Source: Hedera helix (taxonomy: Eukaryota > Streptophyta > Magnoliopsida > Apiales > Araliaceae). Taken from it: 64,000 nt of DNA. The position numbers were made by a program, and so were the translations under genes. Below the pieces are notes generated by a model. It did no database searches and was not told the DNA's origin. It saw only the letters and a list, made by a program, of their open reading frames with translations. Shown here one piece after another: positions 1 through 11,166 of the stretch (its first letter is position 1; each line of letters begins with the position of its first letter). The stretch is from positions 7,451,477 through 7,515,476 of the forward strand of contig OX359265.1 in the NCBI GenBank assembly GCA_947179155.2, in the 5' to 3' direction.

Positions 1-258
1 AGTTCTATTATGGAACTAAGAATTCACAACAGTTTTAAATTTTTCAATCTAAAAATATTGGATATAATACTCAATTGTTATATTAATTATATTGTGCATT
101 CAGGCATGAGTTATCCCTAGTATATATATATACACCATCAGTTTTACAAACTTGTGTTGACTTTTTGTATTTCAAATTGTTAAATTTCAAAATCGGGGTG
201 TGATTTATATAAGACTTATTTTTGGAACAAATATAGTATTAAATACCATAACCTAATA

Positions 259-547
259 CTCTCTCCGTCCCATTCCAGGATGAAAATTCTTATTGTTATT
301 TTAAGTATTTCTAAGTTAAATGTCTACTTATCTTAAATAATCTATTTTTACAATAATTTACCTATAATATCTTTAATATTAATTATCATATTTATATTCT
401 CTATGCATACCTATGGAACATTACTAGTCATGTATAAAAAATTATGCAAATAGATAAAAATTTAAATATGGACAATTTTATCATTTTATCTTATTTTTTA
501 ATATACGCAAGAAGTCAACTAAGATTTTTATCCTATGATGGAGGGAG
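259..547. mobile_element. Stowaway-type MITE (Tc1/mariner-like)
   Basis: A 289-bp non-coding element. It starts CTCTCTCCGTCCCATT and ends in the near inverse complement, finishing ATGGAGGGAG. A TA dinucleotide flanks both ends (257-258 and 548-549), as expected for Stowaway insertions. The CTCYCTCCGTCCC terminus is the classic plant Stowaway signature. There is no coding capacity, so it must have been mobilised in trans. Confidence 0.85.
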
Positions 548-647
548 TATAACCTAAAAAACTCAATTTGAAATTTGAAATAACAGGAATGCTAAAATGA
601 TTTTTTTCTTATTGAATAAGTGAATAGATGCTGATTTTTATTACTTA

Positions 648-1085
648 GCGTCTGTTCGGGAACTACTTATAAGTTAGCAACTCAACTTATAAGTACTGAA
701 ACTAAAAAAGTTGTTTGGGATCAACTTTTTTCCTTACTTATAAGTCAAAAAAAAAAAGAGTAAATTTTTGTTGCTTAAAAAAAATGACAAAATGACTTAT
801 AAGTTATCTTTTTAAGTTAGTCAACCATTATGAAATGACAAATATGCCCTCTTTTATTTTTCTAATGTTCTTCTTACTAAAGAATATTTTAGTAATTTTT
901 ATATTTTACTTAATTTATAAGTCAATATTAACCGAACACATCCACAACTATTACTTATAATGCTCGACTTATAGGTAAAAGTGATGCCGAACACTTTTAC
1001 TTATAAATTTACAAAAAATTTAACGTATAAATTTACTAAAAATTTAACCTTAACTCAAAAAAAGAATTTATTCCTGAACGGACCC
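648..1085. mobile_element. Tourist-like MITE (PIF/Harbinger type)
   Basis: A 438-bp element with terminal inverted repeats: left GCGTCTGTTCGGGA, right (reverse complement) GGGTCCGTTCAGGA. It is flanked by the trinucleotide TTA on both sides (645-647 and 1086-1088), the TSD size and composition of PIF/Harbinger insertions. Just inside the termini, copies of ACTTATAAGT in both orientations form further inverted repeats. The short open frame at 981-1223 lies mostly inside this element and is not a gene. Confidence 0.8.
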
Positions 1086-1710
1086 TTAATCTCTCATACA
1101 ATCAAAATTCTCTTGCAGGAAGATAAAGACACTAATTATCCACCAAATTTGTCAAGTAATTTAATAATTTTTTGCAAAAAAAATCGTAGTTCATATTTAG
1201 TTACGCAATGTTTGAAAGTTTAAATTTATTTAAAAATCTTATTTGTTTAAAAATAATTTCTTTCAAAAATTATTATTTAAGTCATAAATATAACATTTGT
1301 AAGTCAAACGCAATGTAACAAAAATTGTGCGGTGCATTTAAGAACACAAATATAACAAACAGTAAACATTATTGCCATAAACGCTCTTAACGCTAGAAAA
1401 TAATAATCGCTTTAAACATCTAATATAGTTTCTTGTACATGTTAATTATGTCAAATAAAGTTGAGCAACAATAGAGTTTGTCTCAAAGTATATTACTGAG
1501 TAATCCAACACAAAGTTTACATTTCTAGATAATTATATTTAAAAATATTATATTACTTTGATAATGATTAAAAAATATTAAAAATTACACTATAAATATC
1601 ATTTCCTAATTTATTAGTACTCTTAATTTATAATTAAGAAAACAGTGTACCATTGTTGTCACTGACCATGTAGGCCCAGCAGTACATTAACCACTTGCCC
1701 AAAGCCAGTC

Positions 1711-1718
1711 CACATGTG
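1711..1718. promoter_or_regulatory. CACATGTG palindrome in the CCT gene promoter
   Basis: A perfect 8-bp palindrome containing the CANNTG E-box core, about 80 bp upstream of the TATA box of the CCT-domain gene. Sites of this shape are bound by plant bHLH factors. Whether this one is used cannot be told from sequence. Confidence 0.35.
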
Positions 1719-1794
1719 TCGGTGCCCCACAAAAATTAAAAGGAATTTTCCCAACTAAAAAAGATGACAAGAAATGGAGCACACAATAACATGC

Positions 1795-1802
1795 TATAAA
1801 TA
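1795..1802 (+). promoter_or_regulatory. TATA box of the CCT-domain gene
   Basis: TATAAATA about 64 bp upstream of the chosen ATG (1866). It matches the plant TATA consensus and implies a short 5' UTR of about 35 nt. Confidence 0.7.
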
Positions 1803-1865
1803 GAAAGTGACAATCTACAAAATCTAACCAGCAGAGTCACAATAACCTTGCTTATAATTTCTTCA

Positions 1866-3815
1866 ATGGCTTTCACTCCTCCATATTACTCTAATTACAA
1901 CAACTTTTTTTCCAATGGATTCTGTGAGTTTCCTTCTCCGGTGGCTGCCGGAGATGGTGGTGGCCTAGCAATGTGGCGCCAAGAAAATTTACTAATTTCT
2001 GATAATATTGGGGTGGCTGCCAGTTATATGGCGCCATCGGAATCCGAAATCTCGTCATCATCGGTTTCAACTATGTCATTCCCTGAGGCTGAGAGTTATG
2101 GTGCTTGGAATATGACTGTTTTGCCGGAGTTTAATATGGGCTTTGCAGCTGGAAATCAGCAGCAGGAGGTTTGTGAGTTTGGGGAGAAATGCAATGCTTT
2201 TGTGTCAAATGTTTTGCCAAATTATCCTGCTGCCACCAACAGCTGGGTAAGTAATTCATTAATTCACTCCATCTGATCCAAATTGAGTATCATGTTTTTA
2301 ACTCCTACGTGTATGTGACTTGAATTTTAATGTTTTTAACTCCTACATGTATGTGACACGAATTTTAAAACATTTAGAATAAACTGTATAAAAATTTAGA
2401 CTCGGTGAAGTTGACACGGTTTACGTTTGTATAAAATATATTTTTTTATAAGTTATAATACAATTCTATGCCATACACATGCAACTTATTATATTGATCA
2501 ATTTCACCAAATCTGGATTCCACCCACCACATATATAGATATTGTATACTTCATATACTTTTTCCTAGATTGAATTATACTCCATCCGTTCTGAATTATA
2601 AGATCATTATTAATTTTTTAAAAGTCAATTTAAGAGATTTTTAAATTTAAAATTGACATGATTCATTTAAGTTCAAAATAATAAATTTTAGAACTAGTAG
2701 TACTTTTTAGATAGTTTATAATATTCATAATTGTATTGACATAAATTAAATGAATTCATGTCAATTTTAAATTTAAAAATATTTAAAATTGAATTTTTAA
2801 AAGTTAATATTAGTTTTATAATTTGAAACGAAGGGAGTATATAGAAACTAAAGAATAATTTTGGAAAATATGCGTGACCTTTGAGTGCCATAAAATCCGT
2901 TATAAAAATGTGGTTTTTAAAATGACACTCAATTTGAGACCTTGGAGTCCTTGTTTTGGTGAATTGGTTACACTTCATGGAGCATTAAATCTCTATATAT
3001 GTTAAACAAAAGGCATGTGACATAAAATATGATCTCTTACAAACAAAATGAAATACTTGTATAGGAAATTCAAGGTAAGCCGGCAGTAAAAGAAAGTGAA
3101 GAACCAGCAACGAAAATCGGGAGGTATTCAGTTGAAGAAAGGAAAGACAGAATCCTCAGGTATTTGAAGAAGAGAAATCAAAGGAATTTCAACAAAACTA
3201 TCAAGGTATCTCTCATCTCTCTTTCTTCATGTATAAAGTACTCCATTATGCATGAATGTTTGGTAATTTAGTTTAGAGTTCTACTACATTTTGCGAGAAA
3301 ATATTACGACTTTTGTTATGATTATATATATATATATATATAATTTGGCAATATATAAATAAATATAGATACATGCGCAATTTGTGAATATATCACTTAC
3401 AACAAAAGTCGCAACTTTTTTTGACGCAAGATGTATCGTTTTTCTTTAATTTAATGTCAATAAATTAATTTACTAAATTTTCTTTTTCGTGAGCAGTATG
3501 CATGTCGGAAGACTCTAGCTGATAAGAGAGTCCGAGTTCGTGGAAGATTTGCAAAGAACAACGAAGCATCTGAAGATGAAACCGCAATGAAAAACAATAA
3601 TAATCTGCACCAAGATTCATTCTTTAGCGACGCTTTTCAGGTATTTTATTTCTTAATGATTAGTATCTATCATTAATTAATCATTATTATTATCATTTTA
3701 ATTACGATATTAATATATAGTGGTAAATGTAATTTTGCAGATTAAACATGATGATGATGAGGATTGGTTGGAGGCTGTAGCAAGTTTAATGTATTTACCA
3801 TATATTTCTGGTTGA
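1866..3815 (+). CDS. CCT-domain (CMF-type) transcriptional regulator, four exons
   Basis: Predicted nuclear CCT-motif protein of 246 aa without the B-box zinc fingers of CONSTANS, so a CMF family member. Exons are 1866-2246, 3065-3205, 3497-3640 and 3741-3815. All introns are phase 0 with GT-AG ends and the exons join in one frame. I chose the ATG at 1866 because the TTG start six codons upstream is not a plant start. The N-terminal 127 residues are Ser/Asn/Gly-rich without a known fold. The CCT motif spans about residues 147-190 (RYSVEERKDRILRYLKKRNQ onward, basic), with intron 2 splitting it after the FNKTIK segment. The acidic tail ends in DWLEAVASLMYLPYISG, typical of CMF proteins. Family members act in DNA-binding or NF-Y-type complexes controlling flowering, clock or sugar responses; which applies here is unknown. 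Intron 1 carries a Stowaway MITE. Confidence 0.88.
2580..2837. mobile_element. Stowaway-type MITE in intron 1 of the CCT gene
   Basis: A 258-bp element whose left end reads CTCCATCCGTTCTGAATTAT. The right end is its diverged inverse, ending ACGAAGGGAG. TA flanks both ends (2578-2579 and 2838-2839). It accounts for about a third of the 818-bp intron 1. The minus-strand open frame over 2694-2978 overlaps it and is not a gene. Confidence 0.75.
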
Positions 3816-5390
3816 TGTATATATATATATATATACAGGTTAAAGAATGATGCAACCATTATTAATCTAGGATTAAACGTTCTCAAAGTCAATGTTTAAG
3901 ATTAAGACTAATTAGTTGAGTTGAATTAGAGTTAACTTGATCGAAGTCGATGTATTATTCTCATTTATATAAGATCTTGATTAATAAATTCCAAATTGCT
4001 TTCAAAATGGGATACTATAAATACTGGTGGTTGTAGGTTTATTATATGTTCCAATTGGTATTATATTGGCAATTGAAAGTTGACTATAATGTGTACGGGA
4101 TACACGATACAATTGGAAAAATAAATACAATTAATCATTATTTATCAGTAGCCCATTTTTTTAAACTCATTTTAGCCTTGTTGAGGAATGTATATGTTAA
4201 AAAGTGAATTACATTTATCAGCTCCCTGTCTTGCTATACTATATGTGAAAAAACATATGAGAACTTGAAATAATTCTTATAAGACTGAAATGGTCGCATG
4301 CACTCGTTATGAAAAACTCATGATTCACTTGATACGATCGACAAAAAATAAATAAACAAGATATAGTGATGTTATTTGAAGTTATATTTGGAACCTGAAA
4401 AACTTGAGCCAAAACGAAAGAAAAAAATTAAATGAAATCTAAAATTTTATCGGATTACTTTTTAATCATTTATTACTTCTTCTTTTTTTTTAGTTATGTT
4501 GAGTGAAATTTAACAATTTTAATTGTTAAGATTGAATTTCAATATCTCTTGATTCTTTTCTTTTGCGTTTTTCAAGTTTAAAATGTAGGAAAAAGTTTAT
4601 GAAAAAAGTGTGAAGATTTATGGCTCTTATTGAAGTTCAGATGTATGTGGCTGATGAATTTGAGGCAACCCCATTTGAGTGAATGATTGATGAAGAATAC
4701 TTGTCTCAAAATTCAAAATCATGGTAGGGGTACGTAGCTAACCTAGCCGGGCGGCGCCCTTATCCTATTGTAGTGCGTTTCAAAAATCATACAACTTTAA
4801 TTATTCAACCCAATTCAATTAATTTCCATCAGTTGATACCCAGCCAGCATATATAATGTTGGAATAAGTTGAAAGAATTATGCTTTCAATTAAAAGACGT
4901 TATTTTATAAATATATATTTAATTTTAAAACGAATGGAGTATAATGCAAAATCAACCATAGAGTTTATTGTGACAATATTGTCCTTCAAAAATGTTAGAA
5001 TTGTCATGTTCCACCATTCAAGTACATTTAATCATTTAAAATAAACAATTAAATGTATCTAGAGAGTGTTCTAATAGTTATAGAATTGAATTAACTCTTA
5101 AACTCTAAAGTGATTTTTTTATTTAATTTTTATTTGTTCTTTTTTTTTTTGGGTAGGTACTTGGTTTTTGCAACTTGTTGATTTGTGACTACCTACTTAT
5201 GTTTCATTCTAACGAAACTACACCCCAATTATATAAAAAATAGAGTTTGAAAATATTAATTAATATACCCTAATTCCTAGCTAGTGGTAGACCTGGAGAA
5301 TAATACAGTCCCATCAGTCTTAATCAATTAATCTTAAGGTTCATGATATAACTTTCCTCTCTTTAATGAATTTTTTTAATGCGTTCCCTT

Positions 5391-5572
5391 AATACACACA
5401 CTAAGCGCGAAAAATAATATATAATATTATTTATTTATATAGACGTACTGAATTTAATGTATAAAAAAATAATATACTAGTGGACCCCATGTATTGAATT
5501 CAGTACAACTATATAAAAAAATAATTTTTAACGGGTCTCATCTCTTATTTTTAGCGCTTAGTGTGTGTGCCT
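5391..5572. mobile_element. Small inverted-repeat element (MITE-like)
   Basis: The left arm at about 5394-5418 reads ACACACACTAAGCGCGAAAA. It is matched in reverse complement by the right arm at about 5544-5569 (TTTTTAGCGCTTAGTGTGTG). The ~125 bp between them are AT-rich and non-coding. The exact ends and target duplication are not clear because the outer flanks are only partly inverted, so the superfamily is not assigned. Confidence 0.55.
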
Positions 5573-7202
5573 TTAGGACACACATTAAGCGGATCCATCT
5601 TTAATTATCTGATCTTAATTAAGCTGCTGAGTTTAATCATTTGATCCAGATAGAGAAGGAAAAAATAGGGATCCCAGCACAACCACAGGAAATTAGTGAA
5701 CCTTATTCAATTAGTATAGGCCTCATACACAAATACTACTCTCTCTATAGCACATAAAAGAATCCCATTTTGACCGAGCCCATTTATAAAATTTTAAAAT
5801 TTAAATTTCGACGTGAATTTATTGTTTAATTATATGATATAAATATTAATTTATTTGGTTAGAATTAAAATACTTTTTCTTTAATTCACGCCAAAAAGTT
5901 AGAGTTGCACTTTTCTTTTTAATGATAAGTTAGATTAAAATTTTATCAAGTCATAATATTTATACTAGACAGATTGAAAACTATCATATGCCATCATTAA
6001 TACGTTTTTAGCAAATATTAACGAAAATATATATATATATATATATATTAAATTCTGTTGTTTTACAAATGCATTGTTACACAACTTATAAGATATATAT
6101 TTTTCGTTTTAATCCATTCCAATATTTAAAATACGAATTTATTTTAAAATTATAAAATAATATAATAATTTTAATTTATTATTATTATTTTGTTATCGCT
6201 TCTCACATCACACATCATTACTAAAAAATTATATAATACTAAGCGCATTTGAGAATATGAACTTATACTTAAAAATCATTGTCTTAAAATTTAATATCTA
6301 ATTTTGGAACGTGCATAATATTAATTTCATAACTTATATGAATCAATTTAGTTTTAAATATTGAGAATTTGTAAAATAACTTTAAAAAATCAAAATTACA
6401 TTTTTCAGTAATATATTCCAATTTAAAACTAAAGTTTGTGTTGGTAAGCAAATTCCGATTCATATAAAATACTTATGATGCAAAACTCTTTGCTTGTCAG
6501 TCGTTTATTAACATACGTACTAGCCAAATGACATTAGCCTTTTCCATATGAATTAACTTTAACAATTTACTAATTACTCAATCATGGAGAACAAAGGCCC
6601 CAAGGTTTTAGGCCTGTTGAATTTTGACTTTAATTTAAAGGGTAGACTCGAATATATATAGTGTAATTTTGTACACTAAAGATAAAGGTTTTTTTTTAGC
6701 ATTAAGCTATTAATTGAATCTGCACAAAAGAAATTAACATAAATAAAGAGAACTGATATTTTACAAGTAAAATATTAGTTTCACGAGATGTATCTCATAT
6801 GATTATTAAATAAGTCTATACCCTCACCTCTCATGTGAGAGAAAAATTTAAGAAATTAATATTTTCACTTATAGAAATATTAAAGTGTCAAATATTCCAT
6901 TATTTCATTTACTTTGTATGAAAAATAACTTGTAAAGTTTTTCAGCTCCATTATTCCGTATATAGGCCATTTTATGGACTGCTCAAGATTTTGCATTTAA
7001 TTTCGAATCCTTTAAGTTATTAAGTCAACATGAACAAGCTAAGCTATAAACTGGGGGGCGGGGGAGGGGGAATAAAAAGAAATAAAAGACCAGCCCCCTT
7101 ATACATCTTCCGTATTTGGACATTTTTTTCTCTTGAAAAGAGGTGGGGATGACAAGCAGCCATTCTTCCAATCGTAAGAAGGCACTAAGCTGAAGTGACT
7201 GC

Positions 7203-7238
<36 letters not shown>

Positions 7239-7319
7239 AATGATTTATATTAAATAGTTGCTATAAGTACTATTTCAATAAATGCATCTTATACCTTTCA
7301 TAATAGATTTAATTGTCCA

Positions 7320-7740
7320 AAATGAGGACTTTTTCCCCTACCACTAGAACTTTAGTCTTTTACCCCTACCATCGCTACATCGGCTAATACCAATATCCCT
7401 GAATTATTAGCAACATCACCTTCAAATGTTATTACTCTATCGAGATTAATGGAGTATAATTTCACCCTCTGGCCATGTCTTTTTCTTGGTCCCTGACCTA
7501 GCCTAGGCAATTGAACATAGTCTTATAATGACACACCATTAATAATACCAGACGCTGGATCAAATGTTTCGTTTAAAATACCTTTATCGTAAGCAGAACG
7601 AGTACGCTTGAATATTCGCTTTCTGTACCTCCATTTTGGAGCGTCTCTATTGCCGAATACCAATATCTTTCTCCTAACACCATACTTATGAGGAGAATGG
7701 ATCTAAACTCCTCTTTCTTGTATTATGAGCCTTCATTCAT
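7320..7740 (-). other. Less AT-rich block with a short unrecognised reading frame
   Basis: This stretch differs in composition from its AT-rich surroundings. On the minus strand a frame stays open for about 60 codons over roughly 7535-7720. It contains the basic segment APKWRYRKRIFKRTRSAYDK and stops after NGVSL. I do not recognise the product. There is no clear start codon, and neighbouring frames have stops. It may be a fragment of a gene or of a transposon ORF, or chance. Confidence 0.25.
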
Positions 7741-8744
7741 TTTCAAGACCATTTCAAAACCTCAAGACGAAATAAAGAAACACAAGATAACATGTAATAA
7801 CTACCAACAAAATGGAAGTAATTATGAATATTAATTTAATATTTTATCCACCCGAATAACAACTTTCACTAAAACGCATAACTGTCCATCTAATCACATA
7901 TAGTCTGAGTTAGCCCTCTATTTTGAAATGACATTTTTAGCTTAAGAAAAGTGAATTTAATAGACACATACATGGTGCTCGACAACTTTCACTATATCTA
8001 CTGCTCGATGAACGACATGTGGAATCGCATTACACGTACAACCATTATCACGTAGTTTCTTCTGACACGTTTCTGATATCATAACGATTATGTTGGATTA
8101 TGTTGGCTTCCCAAGAACTATTTTCAATGTTTCAAAAATTTTGGGCTCACATCGTCAATAACGTTATATATAAGACTTCGTTATTGTGTTTCGTCATATC
8201 TAAATGCCCGACATAATAATAATTAACTTCAGAATATCAAAATGTGTATTTAATTTTAAAACCGAGCGAATATTAGTTTTATCAATTTCTCCTCGTACAT
8301 AAATTTGTTTTGTTTAAGACACTAACAAGTTATTTTGATCTGAATGAAGAATTAATAATGGTAACAAGATTGAGGTCGTCGTTTTCAATGTAATGCAGCC
8401 ATAATGGTTTACAGACTAGCTATCCTTGCAAATGGCACCAAATTGAGAATCTTTCAATAATGTTGGAGTATGCTTTTGAACTTTGGTCAAGCTGCAAGTC
8501 TTGATGGGATAAAATCATCACTACAATATTGTTTGATTACTGCCTATATGGTTCCCAATATCAAGTTTCCCAACTTTGATCAATGAAAAGAAATCATAAC
8601 CGATGACGAAGTCGGCTTTTATTATTAGTGGGGTCAAAATTATAATCTGCCCGGAGCCAATATTTTTTTTTTTGGGAGTAATTTTGTATTTTTGAGTTGT
8701 ATATAAAATGTGTATATAATTATAATAATAATATAATAAATTGT

Positions 8745-8746
<2 letters not shown>

Positions 8747-8794
<48 letters not shown>
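8747..8794. repeat. (TA)n microsatellite
   Basis: About 24 uninterrupted TA units directly left of the foldback element at 8800-9039. The Tyr/Ile-repeat frame predicted across it is an artefact of the microsatellite. Confidence 0.95.
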
Positions 8795-8797
<3 letters not shown>

Positions 8798-8799
8798 AA

Positions 8800-9036
8800 G
8801 ATCCATGACATACCTCCTTAAAGAGCTCACCAAGCTCACCCTTTAGCGTCGGACTTGGCGACGGTTTGGTCCGTCGCCATAGGTTCGTCCGTCGCTAAAT
8901 GTTTATCCGTCGCGATATGTTGTCCGTCGCTAAAAGTTTTAGCGACGTACGAACCTATGGCGACGGACCAAACCGTCGCCGGGTCCGTCGCTAAAGAGGA
9001 TGAGCTTGGTGAACTCTTTAAGGAGGTATGTCATGG

Positions 9037-9039
<3 letters not shown>
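8800..9039. mobile_element. Near-perfect foldback element with TCCGTCGC motifs
   Basis: A 240-bp inverted repeat occupying almost its whole length. The left arm starts GATCCATGACATACCTCCTT and the right arm ends AAGGAGGTATGTCATGGATC. The interior repeats TCCGTCGC(T/C) in both orientations at least seven times (for example near 8890, 8911, 8926, 8960 and 8987). Such GCGACGGA repeats are common subterminal motifs of plant DNA transposons. There is no coding capacity; the frames over it (8855-9142 and the opposite strand) are not genes. It lies between (TA)n and (TC)n(TA)n tracts, so the target duplication cannot be defined. Confidence 0.7.
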
Positions 9040-9122
<83 letters not shown>

Positions 9123-9126
9123 CACA
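9040..9126. repeat. Compound microsatellite (TC)n(TA)n(CA)n
   Basis: About 23 TC units (9040-9085), about 14 TA units (9085-9112) and a short CA run (9114-9126), directly adjoining the right end of the foldback element. Confidence 0.95.
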
Positions 9127-10424
9127 CCTTTTCGACACCTAATAAATTTTTTTAATCACAAATTTATTCATAAATACTTGATACTTTAATTATTTCAAAA
9201 AATAATAAAATTATTATTTATTTTAAGAAGATTTGAGAGAAATGCATATATAAAGGAATGCATGTGATATGAGATTGAGAAAGTTATAAAAAAAAATAAT
9301 TTGACCCTGTATAATAAGTTTTAAAAAAATATTCAATAAAGCCAATTTATTTATTACGCATCTAAAATTTTTAAAATTTATTATATATTATAAAATAATT
9401 ATTTTTTTAGTGGGATCAATTGCCCCGACACTTTATATAGCGTGGCTTCGTCTTTGATCATTACTAAAGATTTGTCAGTTGATCCAACTATTTATAATTG
9501 ATTGATGGTGCAATGAACTATTGTGATCCACAAGCTCTATATATATGTGAGGAGAAGTAACCATTACCACAACATTAGTTAATGATTCAAGGGAAGATCC
9601 GGGACTAACGAATATAAATAAGTATCTCGATGAAATATAAGTCGTGTATCAAAATTTAATAAAATTGTTTTAAGGTAGGAATTTTGAGTACACGTCAATA
9701 GACAATAATAACGGAAGGTTCGTTTGCAAGAAAATTAATTAAAAAAAATGTATTGGGGTCCATTGCATGGTATCAATCGCCAATGGCCAATTTTGCTTCT
9801 TTTTTTTAAATTTTTGTTTCATATACTCCTTTGTTTTAATTTAAAACATTAATATTGATTTTTGTTTAAATTTAAAATTGAGATTATTTATTATAATTGT
9901 AAAATAATGAATTTTATAATTAATAGTAAATTTTAGATAGCTACACTATATATATTTATTATTCTATTGGCTACAATTTTACAAAAAAATTATGTTAATT
10001 ATGAGCTTCTTCAAAATGTGACACGTCGATTTCAAAAAGACAATAATAATTTATATTTTTTGAACTAAGGGAACATATTGCATGGGAATCTAAGGACAAT
10101 AATCTTGCAACAACTATTTCAAACCTATCGTGATAATACATCTAATCTTTATTGCAAATTCTGAATAGACAACTTTACACATACTATTTTAAACACTATA
10201 TATATTTTAACAATCAAAAAGTGGGATTTGTCATGAAATTTTCATGTCAAATTTTACTTTTTAATAGTTGTGATGCATGTAGTGTTCGAAGTTATGTTCC
10301 AAAATTGTGCATCTATACTTATTCATTCTGAATATCTCCTTTTTGGCTTTTAAGGCTCTTGGGAATGCTGTGGGGTTCTTTTTAAGTCAAATGGTTATCT
10401 TCATGTGTGTGTGTATATAAAGAG
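9127..10424. other. AT-rich intergenic DNA, nothing recognised
   Basis: About 1.3 kb of AT-rich sequence without a supportable gene. A weak Stowaway-like terminus (ACTCCTTTGTTTTAATTTAA) occurs near 9825, but its partner near 10050-10065 is too diverged to call an element. Confidence 0.5.
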
Positions 10425-10652
10425 GTTGGTTCAAAAATATACATCTTAAGTAACATACATTCTTAAATAGTATATCTTTATCAAAACGATATTGTTTTGA
10501 AGATTATTTAATGGCATTTTCGTAAATAAAAAGAAAATAAGTGGAGCCGCAAAAAGTCACATTTTCTTTTAATTATTTAAAAAAAAAAGAATTTTCAAAA
10601 TGACGTCGTTTTGATAAATGTATGTTATTTAAGAGGTATGTTTTAGATCCGT
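10425..10652. mobile_element. Inverted-repeat element, copy 1 of a local family
   Basis: The left end (GGTTCAAAAATATACATCTT) and the right end read in reverse complement (CGGATCTAAAACATACCTCT) are similar. Both arms continue into TATCAAAACGA-type sequence, with the motif ATGACGTCGTTTTGAT at about 10601-10616. The interior (ATAAAAAGAAAATAAGTGG) matches the reverse complement of the interior of the copy at 10914-11166, so the two are in opposite orientation. It is non-coding. Confidence 0.6.
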
Positions 10653-10667
10653 CATATATATATAAGA

Positions 10668-10877
10668 AAAGTTAATTTAATGCATATCTTATTTAAGTTT
10701 GCTAAGACTACTTAACAAGACGACGCAATTTTGCATACAAATTATAATTAAATATTTTTTTAATATAAAATTCAAAAATAAAAAATTTAACCTAGGGGGA
10801 TAAGACAACGTCGTTTTAGTAAAGTTTTACTAAATAGTCTTAGTCAAACTTGATTGAGACATGCTTTAAATTACTTT

Positions 10878-10880
<3 letters not shown>
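10668..10880. mobile_element. Inverted-repeat element with CTAAGACTA arms
   Basis: The left arm GTTAATTTAATGCATATCTT, running on to TTTGCTAAGACTA, is mirrored by the right arm, whose reverse complement begins GTAATTTAAAGCATGTCTC and reaches TTTGACTAAGACTA. It is non-coding and sits between two members of a related family; a (TA)n tract follows it directly. Confidence 0.55.

Positions 10881-10911
<31 letters not shown>
10881..10911. repeat. (TA)n microsatellite
   Basis: About 15 TA units separating two inverted-repeat elements. Confidence 0.9.
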
Positions 10912-10913
<2 letters not shown>

Positions 10914-10914
<1 letters not shown>

Positions 10915-11166
10915 ATGGATTTAAAGTATAATTCTTAAATAACATATTTTTCTTAAATAACATATCTTTATCAAAACGACGTCGTTTTGAATTTAAAAAA
11001 AATATATTAAAAGAAGATGTGATATGATGTGACATTTTGCGATATCACTTGTTTTTCTTTTATTTAAGAAAATACCATCAAATTTTTTTTTGTAACGACG
11101 TCGTTTTGATAAATATATGATATTTAAAGAGGTATACTATTTAAGAGGTATGTTTTTGAACCGTCT
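10914..11166. mobile_element. Inverted-repeat element, copy 2, with a 20-bp perfect palindrome
   Basis: Same family as 10425-10652 but inverted. The ends are GGATTTAAAGTATAATTCTT on the left and a matching ACCTCTTAAATAG-type arm on the right. At 10971-10990 it contains the perfect palindrome TCAAAACGACGTCGTTTTGA. The same core recurs at 11092-11110 (AACGACGTCGTTTTGAT). It is non-coding and flanked by TA-rich tracts. Confidence 0.6.

Larger units (their letters stand above)
1..1794. other. Intergenic DNA upstream of the CCT gene
   Basis: AT-rich sequence with no convincing gene. It holds two MITEs (259-547 and 648-1085, listed separately). The stretch 1089-1680 is plain AT-rich DNA. The last ~130 bases are less AT-rich and form the probable proximal promoter of the CCT gene, with a perfect CACATGTG palindrome (E-box/G-box-like) at 1711-1718. 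Confidence 0.6.
3816..8746. other. AT-rich intergenic DNA, no gene recognised
   Basis: About 4.9 kb with no convincing gene on either strand. It begins with the 3' flank of the CCT gene (AATAAA-like strings near 3980-3990). It contains an inverted-repeat element near 5391-5572, (TA)n tracts near 6027-6050 and 7203-7235, a G-run near 7050-7070, and a less AT-rich block at about 7320-7740 (listed separately). The end of a decayed Stowaway-like sequence (ACGAATGGAGTATA) lies near 4930-4943. Confidence 0.6.

Noticed and set aside
981..1223. 80-codon frame on +
   Set aside because: It overlaps the right end of a Tourist-like MITE and starts with repeats of its terminal region.
8521..9142. Open frames with poly-Tyr/Ile and poly-Ser/Leu stretches
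   Set aside because: They come from translating (TA)n and (TC)n microsatellites and the foldback element; no domain or gene structure.
9825..10065. Another Stowaway MITE
   Set aside because: The left end is suggestive but the right end is too diverged and the TA duplication is not clear.
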